Assembly: GCA_015658585.1 (NCBI GenBank)
Contig: DQOP01000043.1
Location: 1-5,582, forward strand
Direction of reading: 5' to 3'
Length of the DNA: 5,582 nt
From: Candidatus Poseidoniales archaeon
Lineage (GTDB): Archaea > Thermoplasmatota > Poseidoniia > MGIII > CG-Epi1
Shown here: positions 1 through 5,582 of the stretch, one piece after another
Layout: every line of letters starts with the position of its first letter
Position numbering within the stretch: the stretch's first letter is position 1
Notes under the pieces: generated by a model
Told to the model about the DNA's origin: nothing
The model's input: the letters and a program-made list of their open reading frames with translations, nothing else
The model's database searches: none
Translations under genes and position numbers: made by a program

Positions 1-19
1 GTCAACATCTTCTTTTTCT

Positions 20-2071
20 TCAGCCAAATCCACCCTGTGCCGAAGAATGTAGGCCGTCGTCGCCACTGCTACCCTCATCATCGTCATCAGAATCCGATTC
101 GTCATCACCATCGGATGAGTCATCTGCTGCTTCATCCTCTGTTGATTTCTCTTCGACAGTGGCCATACTTGATGAAGGCTCAGCTTCACTACTAGGTTCA
201 TCCATGTCTCCACCTGAAATTGCCCCACCAGTCTGATAATAAACATAGAAACCCGCCATAAGGGAAACCATGGCAAGACCGATCAGAATCGCTGGAAGAG
301 TTACGGTACCCAAGGTATAATCCGCGACTTTATCTTTTTCAGCGTCTATCTGGCCATCTACTGTTTTTTCTGTATATGCTCCATTTAGCGTGAGAACAAC
401 CATCTCATGGCCTTGATAATATTGGGCAAGGGCTTGAAGTTTAGCTGATGAAATTGAAGCATCAATCTGTTCTTCCGTGAATCTGGCATCAATATCTCGT
501 ATTATACCTGGACCAAACGGAAGAAAGTCAACTGTCAACTGGACATCATAGCGCTGATTAAGGACTGTGCCTGTTACTGGGTCTACCCATACGTCCTCAT
601 AGTAGCTCATGTTCATATCACCTAAGTATTGTCTGTAAAAACAGCAAATTCCAGTTTCATTTGCTTGAAAGTGATATGAAGGAACGCCATTAACCTGATA
701 CTCTGGATCCTCTCCCATGAAAGTATAATTTTGCATATATATTCCAACGGGGTCAGCTTCACCTGTGATTGTATTACCTGTGCCAGGTACCGTCTTCAGA
801 CTTGAGAAAGGATTAGGCCAAGACTGATTCTCTGCAGGGACCCAGCATGTACTGTCAACTACACTAATAGTTGAACAAGTAGGGGAGAAAAAGGTGAAAC
901 TATCGGATCCATCTGCTTGCAAATATTGCAAACTTATTCTGTTTACATTATAGGTAGTATTCACCAATGCTTCTTGGAATGTCGAATTTGGATCCTCGGA
1001 ATCTACATTATCGTAATCAGTGTCTTTTGCTGTTCCATTCTCATCGTATTCAATTTCAAATAGGTTAAGGAAACCTGTAACATTGATGTAATTTTCGTTT
1101 GAGGTATCAGGACGGAAACCACTCTCAAAATTCCCATCGGCTTGACCTGCATTAACCATTCCTCCTTTCTTTCCTGTTGCATTGTAATAATCAGCTCCAA
1201 GGAAAGGATCTGATGTATCTATTCCTCCGACTTCTCCCTCATAATAGGTGACAGTTGTGAAATCATCATCCAAATACACCATTGTTGGCGCTAGCATGTA
1301 AACTGTAACATTATAGACACGATCTATGACTCCCCCTAATTCAGTACCTACTATCTGTTCTGTTCTGTAAGAGAACCACATGGGTGCAGAACCAGGACCT
1401 GCGGCACTGTTTCGACCCTCAAACGTGTTTTTAAGAAGTGCTAAATCGCTACCTTCACCAGGCACAAAAGTCATCTTTGTGCCAGCTTCTGGTTCAGCGA
1501 CACAAGTCATTACTTCGACACCGTCCAACATTCTCTTGTCTGAACAAGTAAATGTATCATCATAATCTCCATTGACTGGATTTGGGAAAACATATTCCTT
1601 ACCTTCTTCAGGAAGGTTTGTAGGAGTCCATGCTCCTTGTTTACCATCAATTTCGTAAGTTTTACGATTCAATAATGCAGGATTATCACTAGTGTCTGCT
1701 ATCGTACCTAACCAAACACCATCACCGTCAATTCCGTCTGTAGTTAGACTGAAATTTTGTGAAAGAAGGGTGTACTCATCACCACTAGGTCTTCCCACGA
1801 GAGTGAGGGTAGCACCGCCACCATCCTTGGCTTTGGTAGGTTCATAAGATCCACTTCCCACATCATCGACAAAAACACCAGTACCCGTTTCAGTATCCAA
1901 ATCAAAAGTTTTGATGTCACCTTCAAAATAATAGTCCACGTCAAAGTCATTAGGAGCAAGTAGGCCATTGGGAACCATTACCCCCATTACATATGCTGAT
2001 ATTAGCAGAAATACTGCTCCTGCGGCCACAAGGGCCTGTGCTGTCCATTCGGGTAGATTCATGTTGCTCAT
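20..2071 (-). CDS. Large membrane-anchored surface protein, DUF3068-like, with acidic cytoplasmic tail
   Basis: This 683-residue protein has one hydrophobic segment near the N-terminus (about residues 11-33), a long polar middle, a second hydrophobic segment (about 588-612), and a tail from about 620 rich in Ser, Asp and Glu. The middle carries 11 N-glycosylation sequons (N106, N254, N297, N330, N345, N362, N371, N415, N448, N471, N487) and six cysteines (176, 190, 399, 409, 476, 477), of which 176/190 and 399/409 are plausible disulfides. The tail has no sequon. I infer an extracellular domain with both termini in the cytoplasm. The late ectodomain, with YHFQANETG (about 466-474) and VWVDPVTG (494-501), resembles DUF3068, a family named after actinobacterial PorA-type proteins. 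No reaction is known for it. At 683 residues it looks longer than the usual family member. The ATG at 2071 is preferred because GGGAG lies 7 nt upstream. A second ATG three codons in is possible. Gene presence is near certain; the family name is moderate. Confidence 0.85.
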   Translation of the reverse strand: MSNMNLPEWTAQALVAAGAVFLLISAYVMGVMVPNGLLAPNDFDVDYYFEGDIKTFDLDTETGTGVFVDDVGSGSYEPTKAKDGGGATLTLVGRPSGDEYTLLSQNFSLTTDGIDGDGVWLGTIADTSDNPALLNRKTYEIDGKQGAWTPTNLPEEGKEYVFPNPVNGDYDDTFTCSDKRMLDGVEVMTCVAEPEAGTKMTFVPGEGSDLALLKNTFEGRNSAAGPGSAPMWFSYRTEQIVGTELGGVIDRVYNVTVYMLAPTMVYLDDDFTTVTYYEGEVGGIDTSDPFLGADYYNATGKKGGMVNAGQADGNFESGFRPDTSNENYINVTGFLNLFEIEYDENGTAKDTDYDNVDSEDPNSTFQEALVNTTYNVNRISLQYLQADGSDSFTFFSPTCSTISVVDSTCWVPAENQSWPNPFSSLKTVPGTGNTITGEADPVGIYMQNYTFMGEDPEYQVNGVPSYHFQANETGICCFYRQYLGDMNMSYYEDVWVDPVTGTVLNQRYDVQLTVDFLPFGPGIIRDIDARFTEEQIDASISSAKLQALAQYYQGHEMVVLTLNGAYTEKTVDGQIDAEKDKVADYTLGTVTLPAILIGLAMVSLMAGFYVYYQTGGAISGGDMDEPSSEAEPSSSMATVEEKSTEDEAADDSSDGDDESDSDDDDEGSSGDDGLHSSAQGGFG

Positions 2072-2078
2072 GATTTTT

Positions 2079-2083
2079 CTCCC
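2079..2083 (-). promoter_or_regulatory. Shine-Dalgarno site of the DUF3068-like gene
   Basis: On the minus strand GGGAG ends 7 nt before the ATG at 2071. This is a good distance for pairing with the 16S 3' end, and it supports this start over the ATG at 2062. The other TATA-driven genes in the window show no SD of this kind. Confidence 0.55.
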
Positions 2084-2136
2084 AATGCCGAGGCAAAGAG
2101 TTGGTTTCAGATTTCTCTAAAACACTTATCTGCTCT

Positions 2137-2145
2137 AAAAAAAAA
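2137..2145 (-). terminator. Oligo-T tract, possible terminator for the 2183-3079 gene
   Basis: Nine consecutive T's on the minus strand lie about 40 nt past the stop of the six-helix membrane-protein gene. Archaeal RNA polymerase often terminates at such T-runs without a hairpin, and I see no hairpin here. The run falls between the TATA box of the next gene and its expected transcript start, so it may instead only be part of that promoter. Confidence 0.4.
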
Positions 2146-2146
2146 C

Positions 2147-2154
2147 GTATATAA
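2147..2154 (-). promoter_or_regulatory. TATA box of the DUF3068-like gene
   Basis: The minus strand reads GGTTATATACG, with TTATATAC as an archaeal box A. Transcription would be expected about 25 nt downstream, near 2122-2127. This gives a leader of roughly 50 nt, which fits the SD site before the ATG at 2071. It suggests the gene is transcribed separately from the membrane-protein gene upstream. Confidence 0.6.
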
Positions 2155-2182
2155 CCTTTGCCATCCTTTTTTCAAATATAAA

Positions 2183-3079
2183 TCAGGCCTTCAATTCTTC
2201 AAGTTTAGTTATGAAAAGTTTGATTTCTTCAACACTCCAGCCTGAGTAGAACTCTCCAAATCTGGACCAGGCCTCAGGGTCCTCGTCTGCCATTCGATAC
2301 AAATCCACAAGAGTTGCCTGGACCTTACCCTCATCAAAACTCTTAGAATAATCTGCCAGTCTTTGTTGCACTTTATCTTGATCCACCTTGTAACTAGTAT
2401 TGATATCTAAATCACTAAATTCCAGATAATCTCCCAACAAGGACTGAGGTACGTACAAAATATACATCCCTGAGAAAAATACGCCAAACTGGAACACCAG
2501 ATAGCCCTCAGAAGCATGACCAAAGGTGAACCAACCGTCCTCTCCCGAGTACAATTTTGTATAATAATAATAGCTGATGAAAGTACATATAAAAAAAGAT
2601 GGAACTGATAATAACCAGTCCGTAAGGCTGATGGAGCGATCAGCCTCAGGAACCTCACCCAAGATACTATATCTCAAACTGTATATTTCAAGAACCATCC
2701 AATACATTAGGAATATTGCTAAAAAGATTAGAATCAAGGCTACAAAGAACCAGATATAGCCTTGATCAAACATAACAAAAAGAATTATGGTCCCAAGAGC
2801 AGTCAGCCAGTAAACCCCAATTAACCAGATTCCGTGTGACCAGATTTTGTGAAAAAGCTGCTGTAAACACATTATACAGGCTATTCCTGAGATTAACCAG
2901 ACCGGAGTTGAGATCAGATGGAATTCAATTCCAAATAGTGGAAGTGATATAATTTTTCCAATACCTGATTCCATGTATCCTGAAAATAATGAGATTGTAA
3001 ACGTCAAAGTAGACAAAACCAGTAGGAGTGAATCTTCAGCCGACCTCTTCAATTTGAATTGGCGTCCTAATAGACCCAT
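2183..3079 (-). CDS. Six-helix membrane protein of unknown function
   Basis: I do not recognise this 298-residue protein. Hydrophobic segments at about residues 17-36, 53-72, 82-104, 108-131, 154-173 and 192-211 predict six transmembrane helices. A soluble, probably helical C-terminal region follows from about 212 to 298, rich in charged residues and ending ELKA. The basic N-terminus (R6, K9, K11, R12) suggests it starts in the cytoplasm, and an even helix count would place the C-terminal domain there too. I see no nucleotide-binding, metal-binding, transporter or protease motif. The ATG at 3079 has no SD site, but an AT-rich TATA-like stretch lies about 28 nt upstream, so it may be leaderless. 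The gene starts 50 nt after the MBF1 stop on the same strand, with no T-run between, so co-transcription with MBF1 is also possible. The long uninterrupted frame and consistent topology support a real gene. Confidence 0.85.
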   Translation of the reverse strand: MGLLGRQFKLKRSAEDSLLLVLSTLTFTISLFSGYMESGIGKIISLPLFGIEFHLISTPVWLISGIACIMCLQQLFHKIWSHGIWLIGVYWLTALGTIILFVMFDQGYIWFFVALILIFLAIFLMYWMVLEIYSLRYSILGEVPEADRSISLTDWLLSVPSFFICTFISYYYYTKLYSGEDGWFTFGHASEGYLVFQFGVFFSGMYILYVPQSLLGDYLEFSDLDINTSYKVDQDKVQQRLADYSKSFDEGKVQATLVDLYRMADEDPEAWSRFGEFYSGWSVEEIKLFITKLEELKA

Positions 3080-3100
3080 GGAGTTAAGGTTGAAAGTTAG

Positions 3101-3114
3101 TACAAATAGATTAT
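3101..3114 (-). promoter_or_regulatory. Weak TATA-like stretch before the six-helix membrane-protein gene
   Basis: The minus strand reads ATAATCTATTTGTA, centred about 28 nt before the ATG at 3079. The spacing suits a leaderless transcript and the gene lacks an SD site, but the match to a TATA box is poor. Confidence 0.25.
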
Positions 3115-3129
3115 GCGTGATAGTGGTAA

Positions 3130-3618
3130 CTAATTTTCTTCCATTGCCTGTTTCAACAAATCTCCCATCGTCAGACCCTTACTGGATTTCTTGGAATTCA
3201 GTTCTGGGTTGCTTTCCACATTCTCAGTTAACTTGATCTTCAGGAAATTCTCCAATTTCTTTATCAATTTCTCATTGGGACGCATATTGCTGGACTCGAC
3301 AGATGCGACTATTGACTTTTTCTCGGATATATTGCTAGCCAGAGTGGCATGGTCAAGACCTGACTTTTCCCGGGCCAGTCTCACCACGACGCCATAATCA
3401 CTCACTAAAACACTCTCGTCTGTCTCAATCTCACGATATCTTGTCTTCATATTCCTTTTTTGAAGAGTTTGGGCCACATATGCCCTGTGCCCCACGGAAT
3501 CCCTATGTGTTGGTTCTGAACCTGAATCACTGCATGCGCTACAGACCTGCAGAACCGAACCTGATATTTTACGAGAAGTCAAGAAGGCTGATTCGGCGCC
3601 ACACATCTCACACAACAT
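3130..3618 (-). CDS. Archaeal MBF1-like transcription factor (zinc ribbon + HTH)
   Basis: This 162-residue protein has the layout of archaeal multiprotein bridging factor 1 (the TIGR00270-type family). The N-terminal zinc ribbon has C3, C6, C26 and C29 as two CxxC pairs. A charged linker follows, then a Cro/C1-type helix-turn-helix at about residues 76-130 with YGVVVRLAREKSGL and VESSNMRPNEKLIKKLE. The conserved C-terminal piece KGLTMGDLLK sits at 147-156. Eukaryotic MBF1 bridges TBP and activators. Archaeal homologues have been linked to the ribosome and translation, so the cellular role is less certain than the family. The ATG at 3618 puts C3 and C6 at the expected N-terminal position. There is no SD site, and a strong TATA box is centred about 24 nt upstream, so the mRNA is probably leaderless. 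The gene is divergent from PAN. The length is normal for the family and all four zinc ligands are present. Confidence 0.93.
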   Translation of the reverse strand: MLCEMCGAESAFLTSRKISGSVLQVCSACSDSGSEPTHRDSVGHRAYVAQTLQKRNMKTRYREIETDESVLVSDYGVVVRLAREKSGLDHATLASNISEKKSIVASVESSNMRPNEKLIKKLENFLKIKLTENVESNPELNSKKSSKGLTMGDLLKQAMEEN

Positions 3619-3634
3619 ATTAAATCAAAACTGA

Positions 3635-3644
3635 TATATATATA
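3635..3644 (+). promoter_or_regulatory. TATA box of the PAN-rpiA operon, shared tract
   Basis: The ten bases TATATATATA are palindromic, so the MBF1 TATA tract also reads as a TATA box on the plus strand. The A-rich AAAACT just upstream (3627-3632) could serve as the BRE. Counting about 27 nt from the box centre puts the transcript start near 3665-3668, only a few bases before the GTG at 3672. I see no other TATA candidate for PAN in the 53-bp gap. Confidence 0.6.
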
Positions 3645-3646
3645 AG
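3639..3646 (-). promoter_or_regulatory. TATA box of the MBF1 gene
   Basis: The minus strand reads CTTATATA inside a longer alternating TA tract, a close match to archaeal box A. Its centre lies about 24 nt before the ATG at 3618, so the expected transcript start falls at or next to the start codon. This indicates a leaderless mRNA and agrees with the absence of an SD site. Confidence 0.7.
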
Positions 3647-3671
3647 CCAATTAAATGTTTAGTGATTTAAG

Positions 3672-4868
3672 GTGGCTTCAGAAGAAAGTGAAAGTGATGT
3701 CTCGGCCCCTACGGAGGACGGGAGCAAATGGCTCATAGAGGAAACTGAAAGATTCGAATCCGAAAAGAGACAACTGGAAAGCGATGTTTCAAGGATGAAA
3801 AGGGAGAACGCACACCTCAAGGGTGAGCTGGCCAGACTAAGGGCACCTCCTCAAGTCATAGGTACTGTCAGAGATATTCTTGATGACGGGAGAGTCAGTA
3901 TCAAATCCAGTAGTGGACCCGATTTTGTAGTTCATATATCAGAAGGTATCGACAAAGATAATCTGGAGGTTGGGGACAGAGTAGCCCTTCACCGCCAGAC
4001 TTTAGCCGTCCTAGAGAAGCTTCCCTCTGCTAAGGATCCTCTTGTAATGGGTGCTGAAATAGATAACAAACCAATTGAGACCTACAAGGATATTGGAGGC
4101 CTAACCGAAGAACTGGATGAACTTAGGAGCACTATAGAACTGCCTATGCTTTATCCTGAACGTTTTTCCAAGATAGGAATTGAACCACCAAAAGGAGTCT
4201 TGTTGATAGGTGCACCTGGAACAGGGAAGACACTGATGGCCAAGGCCGTAGCAAATGCAACGAAGGCTACCTTTATTAGACTCATCGGAAGCGAATTGGT
4301 ACAAAAATACATTGGAGAGGGAGCTAGACTGGTACGTGAGCTTTTCCAATTGGCCCAAGAGAAAGCTCCAAGTATAATATTCATTGATGAACTGGATGCA
4401 GTTGGAGCCAAAAGAATGGACGTTGGTACAACCGGTGACCGGGAAGTACAGAGAACACTAATGCAACTACTTGGTGAATTAGACGGATTTACTCCCAGAG
4501 GAGAGGTTGCGATAATGGGTGCCTCGAATAGACCGGATATCCTGGATGAGGCATTATTGAGGCCAGGAAGGTTTGATCGAATCATCAAGATTCCACTACC
4601 CGAAGAAAAGGCCAGATTAAAAATAATAAAGATTCATACTGTTAAAATGGCTATAGCAAAGGGTGTGAATTACAAAAAAATGGCAGCCGAGACGGATGGT
4701 CTTTCCGGAGCAGATCTCAGAGCTGTATGTGTAGAGGCTGGTATGGGTGCAATCAAAAACAAGAGAACCAAGGTTTCTTACAAAGATTTCACTTTAGCTC
4801 TTGAAAAGATTAAGAATCGCCTGAATGAGACGGATATATCCGAACCAGAAGGTGGGCTCTACTATTGA
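3672..4868 (+). CDS. pan: Proteasome-activating nucleotidase (PAN), AAA+ ATPase
   Basis: PAN forms the hexameric ATPase ring that unfolds proteins and feeds them to the archaeal 20S proteasome in the cytoplasm. The 398 residues show the full family order: an N-terminal coiled coil (about 20-57), an OB domain (about 60-117), then the AAA+ module. Visible motifs are Walker A GAPGTGKT (180-187, K186), pore-loop KYIGEGA (212-218, Y213), Walker B IIFIDE (235-240, D239/E240), sensor-1 N286, arginine fingers R297 and R300 in LLRPGRFDR, and the sensor-2 helix GLSGADLR (343-350). The protein ends in Leu-Tyr-Tyr, the HbYX motif that docks into the proteasome alpha ring and opens its gate. The GTG at 3672 is used because an in-frame TGA lies three codons upstream (3663-3665), and the next Met (about residue 42) would cut into the coiled coil. 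Length is close to haloarchaeal PANs. No catalytic residue is missing. It overlaps rpiA by four bases. Confidence 0.97.
   Translation: MASEESESDVSAPTEDGSKWLIEETERFESEKRQLESDVSRMKRENAHLKGELARLRAPPQVIGTVRDILDDGRVSIKSSSGPDFVVHISEGIDKDNLEVGDRVALHRQTLAVLEKLPSAKDPLVMGAEIDNKPIETYKDIGGLTEELDELRSTIELPMLYPERFSKIGIEPPKGVLLIGAPGTGKTLMAKAVANATKATFIRLIGSELVQKYIGEGARLVRELFQLAQEKAPSIIFIDELDAVGAKRMDVGTTGDREVQRTLMQLLGELDGFTPRGEVAIMGASNRPDILDEALLRPGRFDRIIKIPLPEEKARLKIIKIHTVKMAIAKGVNYKKMAAETDGLSGADLRAVCVEAGMGAIKNKRTKVSYKDFTLALEKIKNRLNETDISEPEGGLYY
4850..4856 (+). promoter_or_regulatory. Shine-Dalgarno site for rpiA inside the PAN C-terminus
   Basis: AGGTGGG lies 8 nt before the TTG at 4865, and its AGGTG part matches the archaeal SD consensus GGAGGTGATC. 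It falls within the PAN codons for E393, G394 and G395, directly before the HbYX residues. It supports the unusual TTG start of rpiA. Confidence 0.6.
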
Positions 4869-5542
4869 ATCAAGAATTTGCAAAAAAGAATGCTGCTAAG
4901 GAAGCCGTAAAGTTTGTCGAGCATGGAATGACTGTTGGATTGGGTACAGGATCAACCGCTTCGATTGCCGTTGATCTTCTTGGAAATAAATTATCAGAGA
5001 ATTTTCAGATTACAGGTATGCCCACATCAATTGAAACAAAAAAACAAGCGGAAAAGTGGGGTATGGATTTGATTGGTATTGAGGATAGGGATTCTATAGA
5101 TATTGCAATCGATGGAGCAGATGAGGTTTCTCCCAGTCTAGATTTAATCAAAGGACTCGGAGGAGCGTTGCTAAGAGAAAAGAAGGTTGGAAGAAAGGCA
5201 AAGGAATTAATCATAATTGTTGATGAAACCAAGATTGTTGAGAGATTAGGTGTTGGACCTCTACCTGTGGAAGTTGGAACTGAGAATCACGATTCGATAG
5301 CCAGAGAGATTGAAAAACAAGGCTGTCAGGCAAAACTCCGTACAGAAGAAAGTGGAGATGTTTTTGTTACGGATAATAAAAATTACATTTACCACTGCCA
5401 TTTTCCTGAAGGAATAAAGAATCCTGAAGAGATGGATGTAAGACTATTGAATATTGATGGCGTAAAAGATACTGGTCTATTCGTCAACATGGCAACCAAA
5501 GTAATCATAGGCAAAGAAAAGAGTATCGAAATATGGGAATGA
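4865..5542 (+). CDS. rpiA: Ribose-5-phosphate isomerase A
   Basis: RpiA interconverts ribulose 5-phosphate and ribose 5-phosphate in the cytoplasm and supplies ribose for nucleotide synthesis. The 225 residues carry the family signatures: the phosphate-binding loop GLGTGST (25-31), IDGADEV (82-88; D83 and D86), KGLGGALLREK (96-106) with K96 and the catalytic base E105, IVDETK (118-123; K123), PVEV (134-137) and TDNKNYI (169-175). These correspond to E. coli D81, D84, K94, E103 and K121, so the active site looks complete. Length is typical. The TTG start at 4865 overlaps the PAN stop as TTGA, has an SD site 8 nt upstream, and keeps the N-terminal helix. The next Met (residue 22) would remove that helix. 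The overlap indicates translational coupling with PAN, and there is no separate promoter. Downstream it overlaps another ORF as ATGA. Confidence 0.97.
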   Translation: MNQEFAKKNAAKEAVKFVEHGMTVGLGTGSTASIAVDLLGNKLSENFQITGMPTSIETKKQAEKWGMDLIGIEDRDSIDIAIDGADEVSPSLDLIKGLGGALLREKKVGRKAKELIIIVDETKIVERLGVGPLPVEVGTENHDSIAREIEKQGCQAKLRTEESGDVFVTDNKNYIYHCHFPEGIKNPEEMDVRLLNIDGVKDTGLFVNMATKVIIGKEKSIEIWE

Positions 5543-5582
5543 ATTTACTTACTGCGCTGTTCCTTGGCTTTAGGTCTGAGAC
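5539..5582 (+). CDS. Start of a further operon gene, cut by the window edge
   Basis: An ATG at 5539 overlaps the rpiA stop as ATGA and opens a frame without stops to the window end. The visible start is MNLLTALFLGFRSE, whose hydrophobic N-terminus hints at a membrane or exported protein. Fourteen residues are too few to name a family. The four-base overlap, like that between PAN and rpiA, is the main support for a real coupled gene. Confidence 0.5.
   Translation, partial: MNLLTALFLGFRSE

Noticed and set aside
1..19. ATG on the minus strand at 6-8, after a purine-rich stretch, as the start of a gene following the DUF3068-like gene
   Set aside because: Only two codons and part of a third are visible, so no coding evidence exists.
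1744..1968. Minus-strand open frame of 74 codons in a second frame
   Set aside because: It is nested in the DUF3068-like gene on the same strand in another frame. It has no initiation signal and an odd composition.
20..2071. Calling this gene a porin (PorA)
   Set aside because: The porin label comes from actinobacterial relatives with an outer mycolic layer. Two hydrophobic helices and a glycosylated-looking ectodomain give no sign of a pore.
2183..3079. Rhomboid-protease identity for the six-helix protein
   Set aside because: Six helices and an FFSGM segment prompted the idea, but there is no GxSG plus later-helix His pair in the right order.
4151..4588. 145-residue open frame on the minus strand
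   Set aside because: It lies wholly inside PAN, opposite the conserved AAA+ core. Its translation is Ser/Pro-rich antisense of those codons, with no promoter or SD site.
1..5582. CRISPR arrays, tRNA or rRNA genes, insertion-sequence ends
   Set aside because: I saw no regularly spaced direct repeats, no cloverleaf-like intergenic sequence and no transposase frame. Coding genes fill nearly all of the window.

Overview
The window looks like a piece of an archaeal genome, most likely a planktonic marine euryarchaeon of the Marine Group II/III (Poseidoniales-like) type. The archaeal assignment is firm. It contains an MBF1 with the archaeal zinc-ribbon plus HTH layout, a proteasome-activating nucleotidase (PAN) with a C-terminal HbYX motif, TATA-box promoters, and genes whose start codons lie about one promoter-length from the TATA box. 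The lineage guess is weaker. It rests on the AT-leaning composition, the compact spacing, and a large DUF3068-like surface protein with an acidic Ser/Asp tail, and it would need a PAN phylogeny to settle.

The left part (1-3618) is read on the minus strand. In transcription order it holds an archaeal MBF1-like transcription factor (3618-3130), an unrecognised six-helix membrane protein (3079-2183), and a large two-helix surface protein (2071-20). The surface protein has its own TATA box and a Shine-Dalgarno (SD) site. A T-run sits between that TATA box and the expected transcript start, and may end the transcript of the upstream gene.

The right part (3672-5582) is read on the plus strand. PAN (GTG start) overlaps ribose-5-phosphate isomerase A (TTG start) by four bases, and rpiA overlaps the start of a further ORF that runs off the window, again by four bases. 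This looks like a tightly coupled operon.

The two halves diverge from a 53-bp intergenic region built around one palindromic alternating TA tract. The tract can act as a TATA box in both directions, so the MBF1 and PAN promoters probably share it, and both mRNAs would be leaderless or nearly so.

PAN unfolds substrates for the 20S proteasome, RpiA makes ribose 5-phosphate for nucleotide synthesis, and MBF1 is a basal-transcription or translation-associated factor. I see no functional link between these three beyond shared control. There are no RNA genes, CRISPR arrays, insertion sequences or other mobile elements, and no gene-free stretch over about 110 bases. The parts worth a second look are the shared promoter, the SD site embedded in the PAN C-terminal codons, and the two poorly characterised membrane proteins.
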